Positions 26,087-35,538 of a stretch of DNA of 64,000 nt are shown here, piece after piece. Source of the stretch: Candidatus Manganitrophus morganii. Its GTDB lineage: Bacteria > Nitrospirota > Nitrospiria > SBBL01 > Manganitrophaceae. Positions within the stretch are counted from its first letter, which is position 1, and each line of letters starts with the position of its first letter. Both the position numbers and the translations under genes were made by a program. The notes beneath the pieces were generated by a model. That model did no database searches and was not told the origin of the DNA. It saw only the letters and a program-made list of their open reading frames with translations. Where the stretch lies: contig JAJHOH010000001.1 of assembly GCA_021651055.1 (NCBI GenBank), positions 3,162,001 through 3,226,000 of the forward strand, read 5' to 3'.

Positions 26087-27472
26087 CTACGCCCCCTCCT
26101 TCTTCACGAGCCGTTCCTCCGTCTGGATGAGGAGCCGGGCGACGTTTCCCGCCGCGTAGGTCCGAACCGAGCTGTCAGGGTCTTTCAGGCTCTCCTTCAA
26201 GATCGGGATCGCCTCCCGTCCGCCGACCTCGCCGAGGGCCCGGACAACGGCGATGCGGACCCGCTGCGCTTCATCGCCGAGCGCTTTCTTCAACAACGGC
26301 ATCGCTTCTTTACCGCCGACCTTCCGCAATGAGCCGACGGTAAAGTGGCGGACCGCGTAGTCGCTCTCGGCGAGGGCCGCTTCGTAGATCGGCATCGCCC
26401 GCTTTCCGAGGCGCTGGAGCCCCTCCGCCGCGGAGACCCGGACGATCGGGTCGGGATCGGTGACCGTTTTATCCAAGAGAGGGATCGCATTCGGATCGCC
26501 GAGCTTTCCGAGCGAGGTGGCCGCCGCGCCGCGAACCGCCGGGTCGGCGTCGGTGATCGCCTTGGCGAGCGGGGCAAAGCTCTCCGGGGCGACAATCTCT
26601 CCCATCGCTTCGGCTGCATACATCCGAAGGGTGGCATCCGGATCGGCCAGCATCTTCGTTAAAAGGGGGGCCGCCTCGCGCCGCTTGGTTCTCCCCAATG
26701 CCGCGGCCCCGGCCGATCGCGCCGGGCCTTCCAATTTCGGGACGATCTCCATGATCTGGGAGAAGGCCTTCTCGTCGCCGTTTCGGGTCAGGGCGGCGAG
26801 GGCGAAGAGCTTCACCGTCGGCTCGGTGTCGTCGATCAGCGTGGCGAGGATGTTGTTCATATCGACCCCGGCGGGGGCGCCGTTTTTGGACGCGGCCATA
26901 TCGTCGAGCGATTTCACCACCGCCACCCGGACCATCCCGTCGGGATCTTTCCCCATGGCGAGGAGGAGCTTCAGCGCCTCCGGACCGCCGAGCTGGCCGA
27001 GCGATTCGACGGTGAAGAATCGGACGAACGGCGCGGAGTCTTTCAGCCCGGGAATGATCAGGGGAATTTGAGACCGATCTCCCATCTCACCGATCGCTTT
27101 CACGGCGGCGCTCCGAACGAAATAATTTTCGTGCGTCAGGGCGTTGTTGATGATCTCGACGGAAATGGCTTTGAGAAGAGCCGGCGCGATGTCGGGATGG
27201 TTCTTCTCTACCTGGTCGTATTCATTGAAGGCCCCCTCGATCTCCCCCTGGGCCATCGAGGCCAATACCTTGAGACGATGGGCCGGAAGGGAGGCCGGCT
27301 CTTTCTGGAGGACCGACTCGCTCAGGGCAACCGCTCGGCTGAAGTCTTTCTTTTGATAAGCCGCTTCCGCCTGGGCGATCTCCCGTTCCGAAGAACGGCT
27401 GCAGGCCAGCGGAAGCAGGCTGAGTCCGCAGACGATCCATAGGATGACCCGGTGTCTTTTTTTATTGCTCAT
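26087..27472 (-). CDS. HEAT-repeat lipoprotein
   Basis: A 461-residue protein with a lipoprotein signal ending in LPLACSRSS (lipid Cys near residue 24), a short TPR-like start (EAAYQKKDFSRAVALSESVL) and then about ten HEAT/PBS-lyase-type repeats with the signature DPDxxVRxxAAxxLGxLG: DPDGMVRVAVVKSLDDM, DADPAVRGAAATSLGKLG, DPDPIVRVSAAEGLQRLG and DPDSSVRTYAAGNVARL. Such proteins act as protein-protein scaffolds. Its partner is probably the co-transcribed coiled-coil protein. The ATG at 27472 follows GAGG. Confidence 0.85.
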   Translation of the reverse strand: MSNKKRHRVILWIVCGLSLLPLACSRSSEREIAQAEAAYQKKDFSRAVALSESVLQKEPASLPAHRLKVLASMAQGEIEGAFNEYDQVEKNHPDIAPALLKAISVEIINNALTHENYFVRSAAVKAIGEMGDRSQIPLIIPGLKDSAPFVRFFTVESLGQLGGPEALKLLLAMGKDPDGMVRVAVVKSLDDMAASKNGAPAGVDMNNILATLIDDTEPTVKLFALAALTRNGDEKAFSQIMEIVPKLEGPARSAGAAALGRTKRREAAPLLTKMLADPDATLRMYAAEAMGEIVAPESFAPLAKAITDADPAVRGAAATSLGKLGDPNAIPLLDKTVTDPDPIVRVSAAEGLQRLGKRAMPIYEAALAESDYAVRHFTVGSLRKVGGKEAMPLLKKALGDEAQRVRIAVVRALGEVGGREAIPILKESLKDPDSSVRTYAAGNVARLLIQTEERLVKKEGA

Positions 27473-27531
27473 TTCAATTCCTCTTGGTTTTTGATCCGCC
27501 CTCCGGGTTCCGACGGGTTTTTTAAGATAGA

Positions 27532-29277
27532 TTATTTTCGCCTGACGAATGAGTAGAGAAGGGCGAGCGCCGGAAAAACAATCATCGTGCTGAGCACGAT
27601 GCCCATGGGAGTGTTGAAACTGCGGACCAGATTACTATAAAGCAGCGTCATTGTCACGATAAATCCCGCAAGGACGGTTCGGTAGGCAAGTTTGTAGATC
27701 TTGGTCAGAATGGCGGTCAGATCTTCCGAGTTCATCCGGGTCCGAAACTGTCCGTTGCTGGCGAGCTCCAAGAAGTTTCGAAGAACCACCGGAAGCTCGA
27801 TCAACGCAATCGCGATCTCTTTTCCCCTGGAGAAGATCTCGCCGACGAAATCGGGCGAGCCGACGAATTTCTTGGCGTACGGCTCGGCGATTTCGATGAT
27901 GTTCAGGTCGGGATCGAGCTGCGAGCAGAGGCCGTTGAGCATCCCGGCGGTCCGTCCGACGAGGATGAAGTGATTCGGGACCTGAAGCGACGGGTAGACG
28001 TGGAAGAGGGTTTCGAGATCTTGCGCGATCTGCGTCAGGGTGATCCGTTTGAACGCGCGGGGGGAGATGTCGCGGTATCGGTCCATGAAGAAGCGGACCA
28101 CGTTTTCGATGTCCTCCATCCGCTCGGTCCGGGCGATGAATCCAAGATCGAGGAGGGCACGGGCGATGCCGGTGATCTCCCGGTCGATGATCGCGATCAT
28201 CATCTTCTCCATCCCGCGGTGGACGCCGGTGTCGATCTGCTGCATCAGGCCGAAATCGACGAAGACGAGCCGCGGCCCCGGCTGAACGAAGAGGTTCCCA
28301 GGATGAGGGTCGCCGTGGAAGAAGCGATGCTGCAAGATCTGCTTCATATACGATTCGACCAGGAGGGTGGCGACCGCCTTGGTGTCGATCCCGGCGCGGC
28401 GGATCTCCTCGGTCCGGCTGATTTTGATCCCCTCTACGAATTCGAGCGTGAGGATCCGTCCGGTGGTGTAATTCCAGAGGACCTTCGGGACGACGATGCG
28501 CGGATCGCTTGCGAAATTTTTATGAAACTGCTCCGCCTGCCGGGCCTCGACAAAATAGTCGAGCTCCTTATGGACGATCTTGGAGAACTCCGTATAGAGA
28601 ATGTCGAAGCGGATATTGGTCATTACCTTCTGCAGGACCCAGACGATCCAGCGGATGGCGCGGAGATCGATCTCGACGATCTGCTCGATCTCGGGGTATT
28701 GCACCTTGACCGCCACCCGCATTCCATCTTCCCGAAGGGTCGCCTCGTGGACCTGCCCCAGGGAGGCCGACGCGAGGGGGATCTCGTTGAACGTTTCGAA
28801 GAGGGTCTCGGGCGGGACGCCGAACTCCTGGATGAATCGGGTCCGGATCGTCGAATAGGGGGCGGGGGGGACTTGATCCTGCAGCAGGGAGAGGGTCTGC
28901 GTGTAGGCGTCGGGGAGAAGATCGACCCGGGCGCTCATGAACTGGCCGACCTTGATCAGCAATCCCTTGAGGGTGAGGGCCGCCTTCTGCATCCGGAGGG
29001 CGTTTTTGCGATGCAGCGCCTCTTTCCACTCCACCGCCTTCATTCGAGGAACGTAGAGGGAGCCGAGCTTGTAGATGAAGTAGCTGAAAAAAATCCGAAA
29101 GGCGACCCAGAGAATGCGCAGCGCCCGGCGCCTCAGATAGATCTGCTCCCCGACCGGGGTCGGCGGGATGTCGATCGGAGGAGAGCCGGAGGGGATCTCC
29201 CGGTTTTCCGAGGAGGCGTCGGTAATTGGATCGGATGCCGCTTTGGCCGTCACGAAGACCTCACGTAAGCAGCCCAT
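27532..29277 (-). CDS. ABC1/AarF/UbiB-family kinase-like protein
   Basis: About 581 residues. An N-terminal segment with one hydrophobic stretch is followed by the UbiB fold: the KxGQ motif GLLIKVGQFMSARVDLLP, the A-rich loop ASASLGQVHEA, the Lys strand VAVKVQYP, the catalytic HGDPHPGN and metal-binding DFGLM. Two hydrophobic helices close the C-terminus, as in membrane-bound ADCK proteins. Members support quinone synthesis or lipid homeostasis. The start is uncertain: ATG at 29277, or a TTG at 29304 that adds nine residues; neither has a strong ribosome site. The gene diverges from the DUF11-like protein gene. Confidence 0.9.
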   Translation of the reverse strand: MGCLREVFVTAKAASDPITDASSENREIPSGSPPIDIPPTPVGEQIYLRRRALRILWVAFRIFFSYFIYKLGSLYVPRMKAVEWKEALHRKNALRMQKAALTLKGLLIKVGQFMSARVDLLPDAYTQTLSLLQDQVPPAPYSTIRTRFIQEFGVPPETLFETFNEIPLASASLGQVHEATLREDGMRVAVKVQYPEIEQIVEIDLRAIRWIVWVLQKVMTNIRFDILYTEFSKIVHKELDYFVEARQAEQFHKNFASDPRIVVPKVLWNYTTGRILTLEFVEGIKISRTEEIRRAGIDTKAVATLLVESYMKQILQHRFFHGDPHPGNLFVQPGPRLVFVDFGLMQQIDTGVHRGMEKMMIAIIDREITGIARALLDLGFIARTERMEDIENVVRFFMDRYRDISPRAFKRITLTQIAQDLETLFHVYPSLQVPNHFILVGRTAGMLNGLCSQLDPDLNIIEIAEPYAKKFVGSPDFVGEIFSRGKEIAIALIELPVVLRNFLELASNGQFRTRMNSEDLTAILTKIYKLAYRTVLAGFIVTMTLLYSNLVRSFNTPMGIVLSTMIVFPALALLYSFVRRK

Positions 29278-29327
29278 CTTAGCAAGATTGTCTTGAAGGA
29301 TCAAGAAGGGGAGGGGAGATCCTCAAT

Positions 29328-29355
29328 TTGACAAAAATTGGAATGTGTGTAACAT
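29328..29355 (+). promoter_or_regulatory. Sigma70-type promoter of the surface-protein gene
   Basis: TTGACA (29328-29333) and TAACAT (29350-29355) are separated by 16 bases, about 60 bases before the TTG start of the downstream gene, in the divergent region between it and the AarF gene. Confidence 0.5.
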
Positions 29356-29416
29356 TTTATACGAATTTTGTCACCCCACACTTTTCCTTTCGACATAAGT
29401 AAGGAGTCGCCTCAGG

Positions 29417-31429
29417 TTGAAGGCATTTCAGCTCTTATCCAGATCTCTTTGGAAAAGATCAGGGACCCTTCTCTGGGTATTCTCCCTTCTACTTCTTCCC
29501 CTCTTTACCCCCGCGGTATTCTCCGCCGAGAAGGACGACAGCGCCCTTTTCTTCGAAGGGCACGATCTGATGGAGAAACGCCAGCCGGAGAAGGCGATTC
29601 CGATCTTCGAAGAGGTGCTTCAAAAATACCCTCAGAGTAAGATACGCGATCTGGCGCTCTTCTGGCTCGGCCGCGCCTATCTGGAAACGAAGCAGACCGA
29701 CAAGAGCCGGGAAACCCTCTCCCAGCTTGATCAGGCTTTTCCGGAGAGCCCCCTCCGGACAAAATTGCAGAGAATGATCGTTTCAAAAGAAGCCGCGCTC
29801 GCCCGCGCGGAAAAACGAGAGGTGGAGAAAAGGGAAAGAGAAGCGAAGGAAGCGGCGGCGAAAGCGGCCTCCCCTCCCAAAGCCGCCGCGAAGAAAACCC
29901 CTCCCGCTGCGGCAAAGGAAGCGCTTTCGGAAGAGAAAATGCCGGCTCCGCCGCGGTCCGCGTCCACCCGTCCGGCCGAGGGATTTCTTCTTGTCATTCC
30001 GCAGGTCGCCGAGGTCAAGGTCGAGCCGTCGGCCGATGAGAAGCGGGGATATCCCGGCGAGGATGTCGAGTTCCCGGTCGTGATCACCAATCGCGGAAAC
30101 GGCGAAGATTCGTTTACCCTCGATTCGACCTTTCCGATCGAGTTCCGTCCCACCTTCTATGCCGAGGGGAGCGCCGGGGAGACGATCCAGACCACCCCGA
30201 CCCTCCAGCCCGACCAATCGTTCCGGGCGCGGCTGCGGGTCCATCTTCCTTCGAACATGACCGACAACCAGAACAAAGTCTTTGAGATCAAGGTCGCCTC
30301 CCGATTCGACCGGAACAGTTTTCAGTGGGTGAGGAAGACGGTCGTCGCGTCGGCGCCGCTGCTCCTCGGCGAGTACCGCTCCGACAAAGAGCGGGCGCGT
30401 CCGGGGGAAGAGGTCCGGTATACGATCGTCCTGATCAACAATGGAAGTTCGGAAGCGCGCGACGTGCGGGTCCGCTACGCTTATCATCCTTCTTTGGTCT
30501 TCTTAAGCGCTTCGCCGCAGCCGGAGCGGGTCGAGTCGGCCGGCCGGGCGATCTATTGGAACCTCTCCGGAATCAATTCGAAGGGAAATGAGAAGATCGA
30601 GGTTGCCTTCAAGGTGGGGGACGAAACCGCCGCCGGCCAGCAGGTATTGAACCGCGGGACCTATCTCGCCTCGGTCGGCGGAGAGGTCCCCTTTCTCTCG
30701 CCGCCGGTCTCCGTGATGCAGGTCGCCTCGCTCCGTCTCGAGGGGGCGAAGGAGGAGCAGCGGGTCGTTTCGGGAGATCAGGTTTTCTTCCCGTTTACTT
30801 TGACGAACCTGGGGAACGGCCCGGACCAGTTTGCGTTGAAGGCGGCCGGCGCCCCGTCGGACCGCTTGACCCTCTACTTCGATAAGAACCAGGACGGCCT
30901 TTTCCAATCGGGCGAGCCGGCGATCACCGAGACGCCGCTTCTCGGCACACGGGAGAACTTCCCGGTGTTGGTGGGGGTGAAGGTGCCGGTCGGCCGCGAC
31001 GGCGAGCGGCTCGATATTCGCCTCGATGCCCAGTCGAGACACGACGGCAAAGCGATCGCCACGGCGAGCCGGGCGCTCCTTTTGAGCCTCCCGATGGTGG
31101 CGATTCAGAGCCAGCTTCTATCGCGCGACAACCTCCCGGGGGGGGTGATCTCGTACCAGGCGACGGTCACCAACAACGGCTCCGGCCTCGCGCGGAACGT
31201 GATCGTTTCGGAGCTTCTTCCGCCGGAGCTGGAATTCGTTCATGCCGATCCCGAGCCGACCGAAAAAGAGGGCAAGCGGTGGATTTGGAAGATGAACGAT
31301 CTGGGACCGCAGCAGAAGCGGACCTTCGCCGTCAGCGTTCGCATCCGAAAAGGGCTTCCGGCCGGAACGACGGTGCAGAAGCAGACCGAGATTTTTTATC
31401 AAGATCTTCACGGAAACCGATATCCATAA
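29417..31429 (+). CDS. Exported TPR and DUF11-like repeat protein
   Basis: A 670-residue exported protein. A signal peptide (LLWVFSLLLLPLFTPAVFSA) is followed by TPR-like helices (about residues 40-115), an Ala/Lys/Glu-rich linker and then four or more Ig-like DUF11 (conserved repeat domain) modules. Their signatures are PGEDVEFPVVITNRGNGEDS, RPGEEVRYTIVLINNGSSEA, SGDQVFFPFTLTNLGNGPDQ and GGVISYQATVTNNGSGLARN. DFKN-type Ca-like loops (FDKNQDGLFQSGE) occur once. Such proteins are envelope or surface-located. The TTG start follows AAGGAG at a ten-base spacing. No sortase or GPI-type anchor is visible. Confidence 0.75.
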   Translation: MKAFQLLSRSLWKRSGTLLWVFSLLLLPLFTPAVFSAEKDDSALFFEGHDLMEKRQPEKAIPIFEEVLQKYPQSKIRDLALFWLGRAYLETKQTDKSRETLSQLDQAFPESPLRTKLQRMIVSKEAALARAEKREVEKREREAKEAAAKAASPPKAAAKKTPPAAAKEALSEEKMPAPPRSASTRPAEGFLLVIPQVAEVKVEPSADEKRGYPGEDVEFPVVITNRGNGEDSFTLDSTFPIEFRPTFYAEGSAGETIQTTPTLQPDQSFRARLRVHLPSNMTDNQNKVFEIKVASRFDRNSFQWVRKTVVASAPLLLGEYRSDKERARPGEEVRYTIVLINNGSSEARDVRVRYAYHPSLVFLSASPQPERVESAGRAIYWNLSGINSKGNEKIEVAFKVGDETAAGQQVLNRGTYLASVGGEVPFLSPPVSVMQVASLRLEGAKEEQRVVSGDQVFFPFTLTNLGNGPDQFALKAAGAPSDRLTLYFDKNQDGLFQSGEPAITETPLLGTRENFPVLVGVKVPVGRDGERLDIRLDAQSRHDGKAIATASRALLLSLPMVAIQSQLLSRDNLPGGVISYQATVTNNGSGLARNVIVSELLPPELEFVHADPEPTEKEGKRWIWKMNDLGPQQKRTFAVSVRIRKGLPAGTTVQKQTEIFYQDLHGNRYP

Positions 31430-31436
31430 GTAAGGT

Positions 31437-31542
31437 GTCATTCCGCGCAAGCGGGAATCCAGAAGGAGTCATATTTAAATAATCTGGATTCCCGATGAAA
31501 CATCTGGTGGCCGCCCCTTTTCGTGGGCTATCGGGAATGACA
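31437..31542. repeat. Inverted repeat with GTCATTCC...GGAATGAC ends
   Basis: Outer arms TGTCATTCC and GGGAATGACA and inner arms GCGGGAATCCAGA and TCTGGATTCCCG form an imperfect long hairpin of the widespread GCGGGAATCCAGA type. It separates the DUF11-like gene from the GspA-like ATPase gene. Confidence 0.7.
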
Positions 31543-31579
31543 GATGAAGAATTAAAATCGTGAGCTGAAGACCGACCCG

Positions 31580-33325
31580 ATGTATCTTCCTTTTTTCGGT
31601 TTTAAAGAGCCCCCTTTCAAGCTCTCCCCCGACCCGCGCTTTTTTTTCTCCAGCAAGAAACATCAAGAGGCTTTCTCGCATATTCTTTACGGCCTGAAAG
31701 AGCGGAAAGGTTTCATCGTCGTCACCGGGGAGGTCGGCACCGGGAAGACGACCCTCTGCCGGCACCTGCTGGCCAAGCTCGATCCGACCGTCCGGACCGC
31801 CCTTCTCTTCAATCCCCAGCTGACCACGGTGGAGCTGCTGCAGAGCATCAACCAGGACTTCGGTCTGAAGGGGGATGGGCAGACCAAGAAGGCCCTGTTA
31901 GATGAGCTGAACCGGTTTCTTCTTGATCTTCTCGCGCAGGGGGGAAACGCCCTCCTCATCATCGACGAAGCGCAGCTGTTGACCATCGAGTGTCTGGAGG
32001 AGATCCGCCTTCTCTCCAACCTGGAGACCGACCAGTCGAAGCTGATCCAGATCCTCCTGATCGGGCAGCCGGAGCTGAAGGAGACCCTCTCGCAGCATGC
32101 GCTGCGCCAGCTTCGGCAGCGGATCTCGATCATGTACGAAATCGAGCCGCTCGACCGGAAGGAGGTCACCGCCTATATCGACGCCCGAATCGAGGTGGCG
32201 GGGGGAAAGGAAAAGGTCGCCTTTGCGCCGAAGGCGATCGATCGGATTTATGCTTTCAGCAATGGGTTTCCGCGGTTGATCAACGTCGTCGCCGACCAGG
32301 CCCTTCTGGCCGCCTATGTGGCGAACACAACCTTTGTCTCCGAGACGCTGGTCCAGCAGGCGGTGGAGGAGTTGAAGAAAGCCGATGCTGCCGGCCCTTC
32401 CCGCCTGCCGGTGAGACGGACCGCGTTGCTCGGCCGTTATGCGCTCCCGGTCGCCTGGGGGATGGCCCTCTTGATTCCGATTTTCTTGGCAGGTCTTCTT
32501 TGGAAAGGAGGGCTTTTCTCTCGGGAAGCGGTCCGGGTCGAATCGGTGCAAGCCAAGCCCTCGTCCGATGTCGCATCATCCCCTCCCATCGAGGCGTTGA
32601 CGGGGACCGTCGGCATGCAGGAGAGATCCGCGGGGAGCCCGGCCCCCATCGTCCTCCCTCCGGGAAAAAATATCCCGGAGATAGCTCCATCCAAACCGCT
32701 CTTCGATCCGGACGGCATTTATCGGGTTGAACTCCTTGTCGAGACCGAAAAGGGGGCCTATCTCACCCTGCTGAATCTCTTGACCCCGCTTCCGCCCGAG
32801 GAGCGATGGCGGGAGAAGAGCATGGGAGAGGTGCTTCAGTGGCTGCGGGAAAACAATATCGAGACGTATCCGCTGCCGCTCACGTTGAAGAAGGTCCTCG
32901 CGTTTAATTCGCCGCTTCTCTTCTCCTTCAGTGAGGAGGCTGGACACCGTTACCAGGTTCTCGTTAAGATCGAGGGGGAGGAGGCGTTGCTCTATGATCC
33001 ATTGGACGGACGGAAGCGGGTTCCCCTTCGCGAGCTGACCGCGGCATGGAAGGGGAGCGGCATTTTGCTTTGGCGGGAAATGGAAGGGTTGGAACTTCCA
33101 TTCCGAAGGGTGGGGCCGGACCCCTCCGTTCAAAAAATCCAAGAGGTCCTGACCAAAGAAGGTCTCTACGTCGGGCCGGCCGACGGCCTTTGGGGACCGC
33201 AAACGGCGAAGGCCCTCCGCTTCTTTCAGCAGAAAGAGGGATTGGAGGAAGATGGTCTCTTCGGAACCGAGACCCATCTTCTTCTCTCCAAGCGGGCCGG
33301 CGAAGGGACTCCTTCCTTAAGATAG
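31580..33325 (+). CDS. GspA/ExeA-like AAA ATPase with peptidoglycan-binding domain
   Basis: A 581-residue protein. An N-terminal ATPase domain (about residues 1-270) has the ExeA start YLPFFGFKEPPFKLSPDP, Walker A TGEVGTGKTT, Walker B LLIIDEAQLL and NGFPRLINVVADQALL. A membrane segment (about 290-308) leads to a periplasmic part with a C39-peptidase-like segment lacking an obvious catalytic Cys and a C-terminal PG_binding_1 repeat (VQKIQEVLTKEGLYVGPADG, LWGPQTAKALRFFQ). ExeA-type proteins with ExeB open peptidoglycan for secretin assembly. A T2SS assembly role is thus likely, although the gspC-K operon is 14 kb away. Confidence 0.88.
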   Translation: MYLPFFGFKEPPFKLSPDPRFFFSSKKHQEAFSHILYGLKERKGFIVVTGEVGTGKTTLCRHLLAKLDPTVRTALLFNPQLTTVELLQSINQDFGLKGDGQTKKALLDELNRFLLDLLAQGGNALLIIDEAQLLTIECLEEIRLLSNLETDQSKLIQILLIGQPELKETLSQHALRQLRQRISIMYEIEPLDRKEVTAYIDARIEVAGGKEKVAFAPKAIDRIYAFSNGFPRLINVVADQALLAAYVANTTFVSETLVQQAVEELKKADAAGPSRLPVRRTALLGRYALPVAWGMALLIPIFLAGLLWKGGLFSREAVRVESVQAKPSSDVASSPPIEALTGTVGMQERSAGSPAPIVLPPGKNIPEIAPSKPLFDPDGIYRVELLVETEKGAYLTLLNLLTPLPPEERWREKSMGEVLQWLRENNIETYPLPLTLKKVLAFNSPLLFSFSEEAGHRYQVLVKIEGEEALLYDPLDGRKRVPLRELTAAWKGSGILLWREMEGLELPFRRVGPDPSVQKIQEVLTKEGLYVGPADGLWGPQTAKALRFFQQKEGLEEDGLFGTETHLLLSKRAGEGTPSLR

Positions 33326-33403
33326 ACGACACCCCCCCATTCGTGATTTAATAAGCGATCCATCGTCCGCTTTCAGCTCAAAAGACAAAAAAGGAAGTCC
33401 CAG

Positions 33404-34090
33404 ATGATCCCATTGAAAGATGATCTCCCGACCCGCACCACGCCGGTGGTGACGATCGGCCTGATCGCCGTGAATATCGTTGTGTTCTTCTACGAGATTT
33501 CGCTCGGTCCGTCCGCCGAGGAATTTATCTTCGCCTTCGGCGCGATTCCGGCGAACCTGGTCCGGGGGCTGGAGGGGGGGGCGCCGTCGATCGTGGCGGC
33601 TTCGAGTGTTTTGACCTCGATGTTCCTGCACGGCGGTTTGATGCATGTGGCGGGGAACATGCTCTACCTTTGGATTTTCGGAAACAACATCGAAGATGTG
33701 ATGGGGCATGTCCGCTTCATCTTCTTCTACATCATTTGCGGCGTGCTTGCCGCCTACAGCCACGCCCTCACCGAGCCCGGCTCCCGCGTTCCGATGATCG
33801 GGGCCAGCGGCGCGGTGTCGGGGGTCCTCGGCGCCTATCTTCTCCTTTTCCCTCATGCGAAGGTCTTGACCCTCGTTCCGATCGGTTTCTTCATCCAGAT
33901 CATCCGCATCCCGGCCGTGTTGGTCTTGGGGATCTGGTTTCTGGTTCAAACGGTCAGCGGCCTCTTCAGCGGGGGCCAGGTCGGCGGAATCGCCTGGTTC
34001 GCCCACGTTGGCGGTTTCCTCGCCGGCATGGCGCTGATCTATCCCTTCAAGAAGAAGCAGCGAAAGCGGCGGCAAGAAGGGTGGTTTTGA
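33404..34090 (+). CDS. Rhomboid family intramembrane serine protease
   Basis: A 228-residue membrane protein with six predicted helices. The nucleophile motif GASGAVSGVLG is near residue 145, the catalytic His is in FAHVGGFLAGM, and the TSMFLHGGLMHVAGNMLYL first-helix motif with HxxxN is intact. It should cleave transmembrane substrates. The start is preceded by AAGGAAG. The short basic C-tail (KKKQRKRRQ) is cytosolic. Its substrates are unknown. Confidence 0.93.
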   Translation: MIPLKDDLPTRTTPVVTIGLIAVNIVVFFYEISLGPSAEEFIFAFGAIPANLVRGLEGGAPSIVAASSVLTSMFLHGGLMHVAGNMLYLWIFGNNIEDVMGHVRFIFFYIICGVLAAYSHALTEPGSRVPMIGASGAVSGVLGAYLLLFPHAKVLTLVPIGFFIQIIRIPAVLVLGIWFLVQTVSGLFSGGQVGGIAWFAHVGGFLAGMALIYPFKKKQRKRRQEGWF

Positions 34091-34156
34091 AGGGGCGATT
34101 ACGAATCGGTCAATTAGGAATGAGGAATCGAGAGCACGAGGAATAGGGGGCTTGGC

Positions 34157-34474
34157 GTGGGTCCATCAAGGCTTCGGATTATTCCATTCTACACCGGGGA
34201 CGAAAGTCTGGAAGCGGCTCTCGCCAATTCCAAGAGTCTCCGTCTGCTCTGGCTGGAGATCTTGATCAATGAGAGCATTCCGTGGGAAGCGTATCTCGAT
34301 CGGCCCGAGGTGAACGTCGCTTATGAAAAAGCCTGCGCTTGGCACAGTCAGTTCAAGACGATGATCGAAGGCCACGCGGGAAAGAGATCGTTGCCGTCGC
34401 GTAAGAGCGAAGTGGATATGCGAGAGTATCGAATCCTTTTGGAGGCGCTCAACTTTGTCGCAAGTCGACCTTGA
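34157..34474 (+). CDS. Small protein of unknown function paired with a nucleotidyltransferase
   Basis: A 105-residue soluble protein with no recognised domain. It starts at GTG 34157 behind a G-rich site and overlaps the next gene by 20 bases. The overlap and sizes resemble a two-gene defence or toxin-antitoxin module, but this protein has no recognisable DNA-binding motif; its role is unknown. Confidence 0.5.
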   Translation: MGPSRLRIIPFYTGDESLEAALANSKSLRLLWLEILINESIPWEAYLDRPEVNVAYEKACAWHSQFKTMIEGHAGKRSLPSRKSEVDMREYRILLEALNFVASRP

Positions 34475-34979
34475 ACGAGTCATCACGCTCCTTAAAGAGT
34501 TTTCCCATCGGAAAAAAGGGGGTCTGCGGTTAATCCTCGTCGGTGCCCTTGCGTTGCAGCATTACGGCATGCGCGACAGGGCGACCTTCGATCTTGATGC
34601 GGAAGTAAGTGGAGATTTGGAGGGGCTTTTTCAATTTCTTAAAGATCATCAGATTCCCGCCGATCTCGGGGAGGATATTTCCGGCTGGTCGGTGATCGCG
34701 ATGCCCCCCGGCTACCAGGATCGCGCGGTGACCCTCTATGAGGACGCACACCTTGAAGTAAAGGCCCTCAGCCCCCTCGATTTAATCATTGCGAAGTTGC
34801 GCCGGTTCACGGAAGAAGATATCCAGGATGCTTTGTTTATCGCAGGAAAGTACGGCATCCGAGCCGAGGAGATCGAGCGCGCCGCCGATGCAGCGATTCA
34901 ATCCTCCGCCAAGGACACGGCCCTTTTTCTTTTTCGAAGGAATGTTCAACTGTTTTTAGAAAAGGTAAGAGGGAATTAG
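34455..34979 (+). CDS. Nucleotidyltransferase-like protein (DUF6036/AbiEii-like)
   Basis: A 174-residue protein with a GALALQHYGMRDRATFDLD segment that fits the nucleotidyltransferase core: GxxAL at the strand-helix turn followed by RxTxDLD, the metal-binding motif. LSPLDLIIAKLRR then matches the KxxR helix in AbiEii/MNT-like proteins. It starts at TTG 34455 behind GGAGG and overlaps the preceding small gene. A toxin-like activity is possible but not shown by the sequence. Confidence 0.6.
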   Translation: MSQVDLERVITLLKEFSHRKKGGLRLILVGALALQHYGMRDRATFDLDAEVSGDLEGLFQFLKDHQIPADLGEDISGWSVIAMPPGYQDRAVTLYEDAHLEVKALSPLDLIIAKLRRFTEEDIQDALFIAGKYGIRAEEIERAADAAIQSSAKDTALFLFRRNVQLFLEKVRGN

Positions 34980-34998
34980 ATCGCTTTTCCCCGCCGAT

Positions 34999-35538
34999 TT
35001 ATTCCCCGTGGTGGCCGGACTTGTTGGTGAAGTAGAGGGCGAGGGCGACCATCAGGATGCCGAAGCCAAGGTAGAGGATGTTGAGGGGATTGTCGAACTT
35101 GGTGTGAACGACGTTCTTGAAGAAGGAGACGATCAGGATCATCAAGATCACCTTCGCCAGCCGGTCTTTCAGATCATCGAGGGTCTTGATCAGCAGAATC
35201 CGAGAGCTGCTGTGGGTGTCTTCTTCGGCCTGTTTGATCTTGCTGATGAAGAGCTCATAGAGCCCCAACGAGAAGATCAGCAGCACAGTCGCCAGTAGGT
35301 AGTCGTCGATGGCGGTGATGACGTGGCTGATGGTGTTGCTGTGGAAGGCATCGTATCCCTCCCCGCCGCCCGAACCGAGCAGATAGGTCACCGTCTTTAC
35401 CACCAACCATCCCACGTCGATCGTCGCGATCACAAAGAGAATGAACGAGGAGACGAGGCTGGAGACGACCGCCAAAATGACGATGAAGCGGCTTCGCCAG
35501 AGGAGGGTTTCGAAGAGTTGTTCGATCGGTTTCATCAT
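34999..35538 (-). CDS. YqhA family (UPF0114) membrane protein
   Basis: A 179-residue membrane protein with four predicted helices, beginning PIEQLFETLLWRSRF, with the family features LLATVLLIFSLGLYELFISKI and LIKTLDDLKDRLAKVILMILIV. The start at 35538 is chosen because it follows AAAGGAT and matches the usual N-terminus; 18 more residues upstream are in frame without a good site. Function is uncertain; it lies at the edge of the AT-rich island. Confidence 0.88.
   Translation of the reverse strand: MMKPIEQLFETLLWRSRFIVILAVVSSLVSSFILFVIATIDVGWLVVKTVTYLLGSGGGEGYDAFHSNTISHVITAIDDYLLATVLLIFSLGLYELFISKIKQAEEDTHSSSRILLIKTLDDLKDRLAKVILMILIVSFFKNVVHTKFDNPLNILYLGFGILMVALALYFTNKSGHHGE

Noticed and set aside
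27970-29268. Plus-strand open frame antisense to the AarF/UbiB gene
   Set aside because: Asp/Arg/Gly-rich with no domain; the minus-strand kinase motifs are unambiguous.
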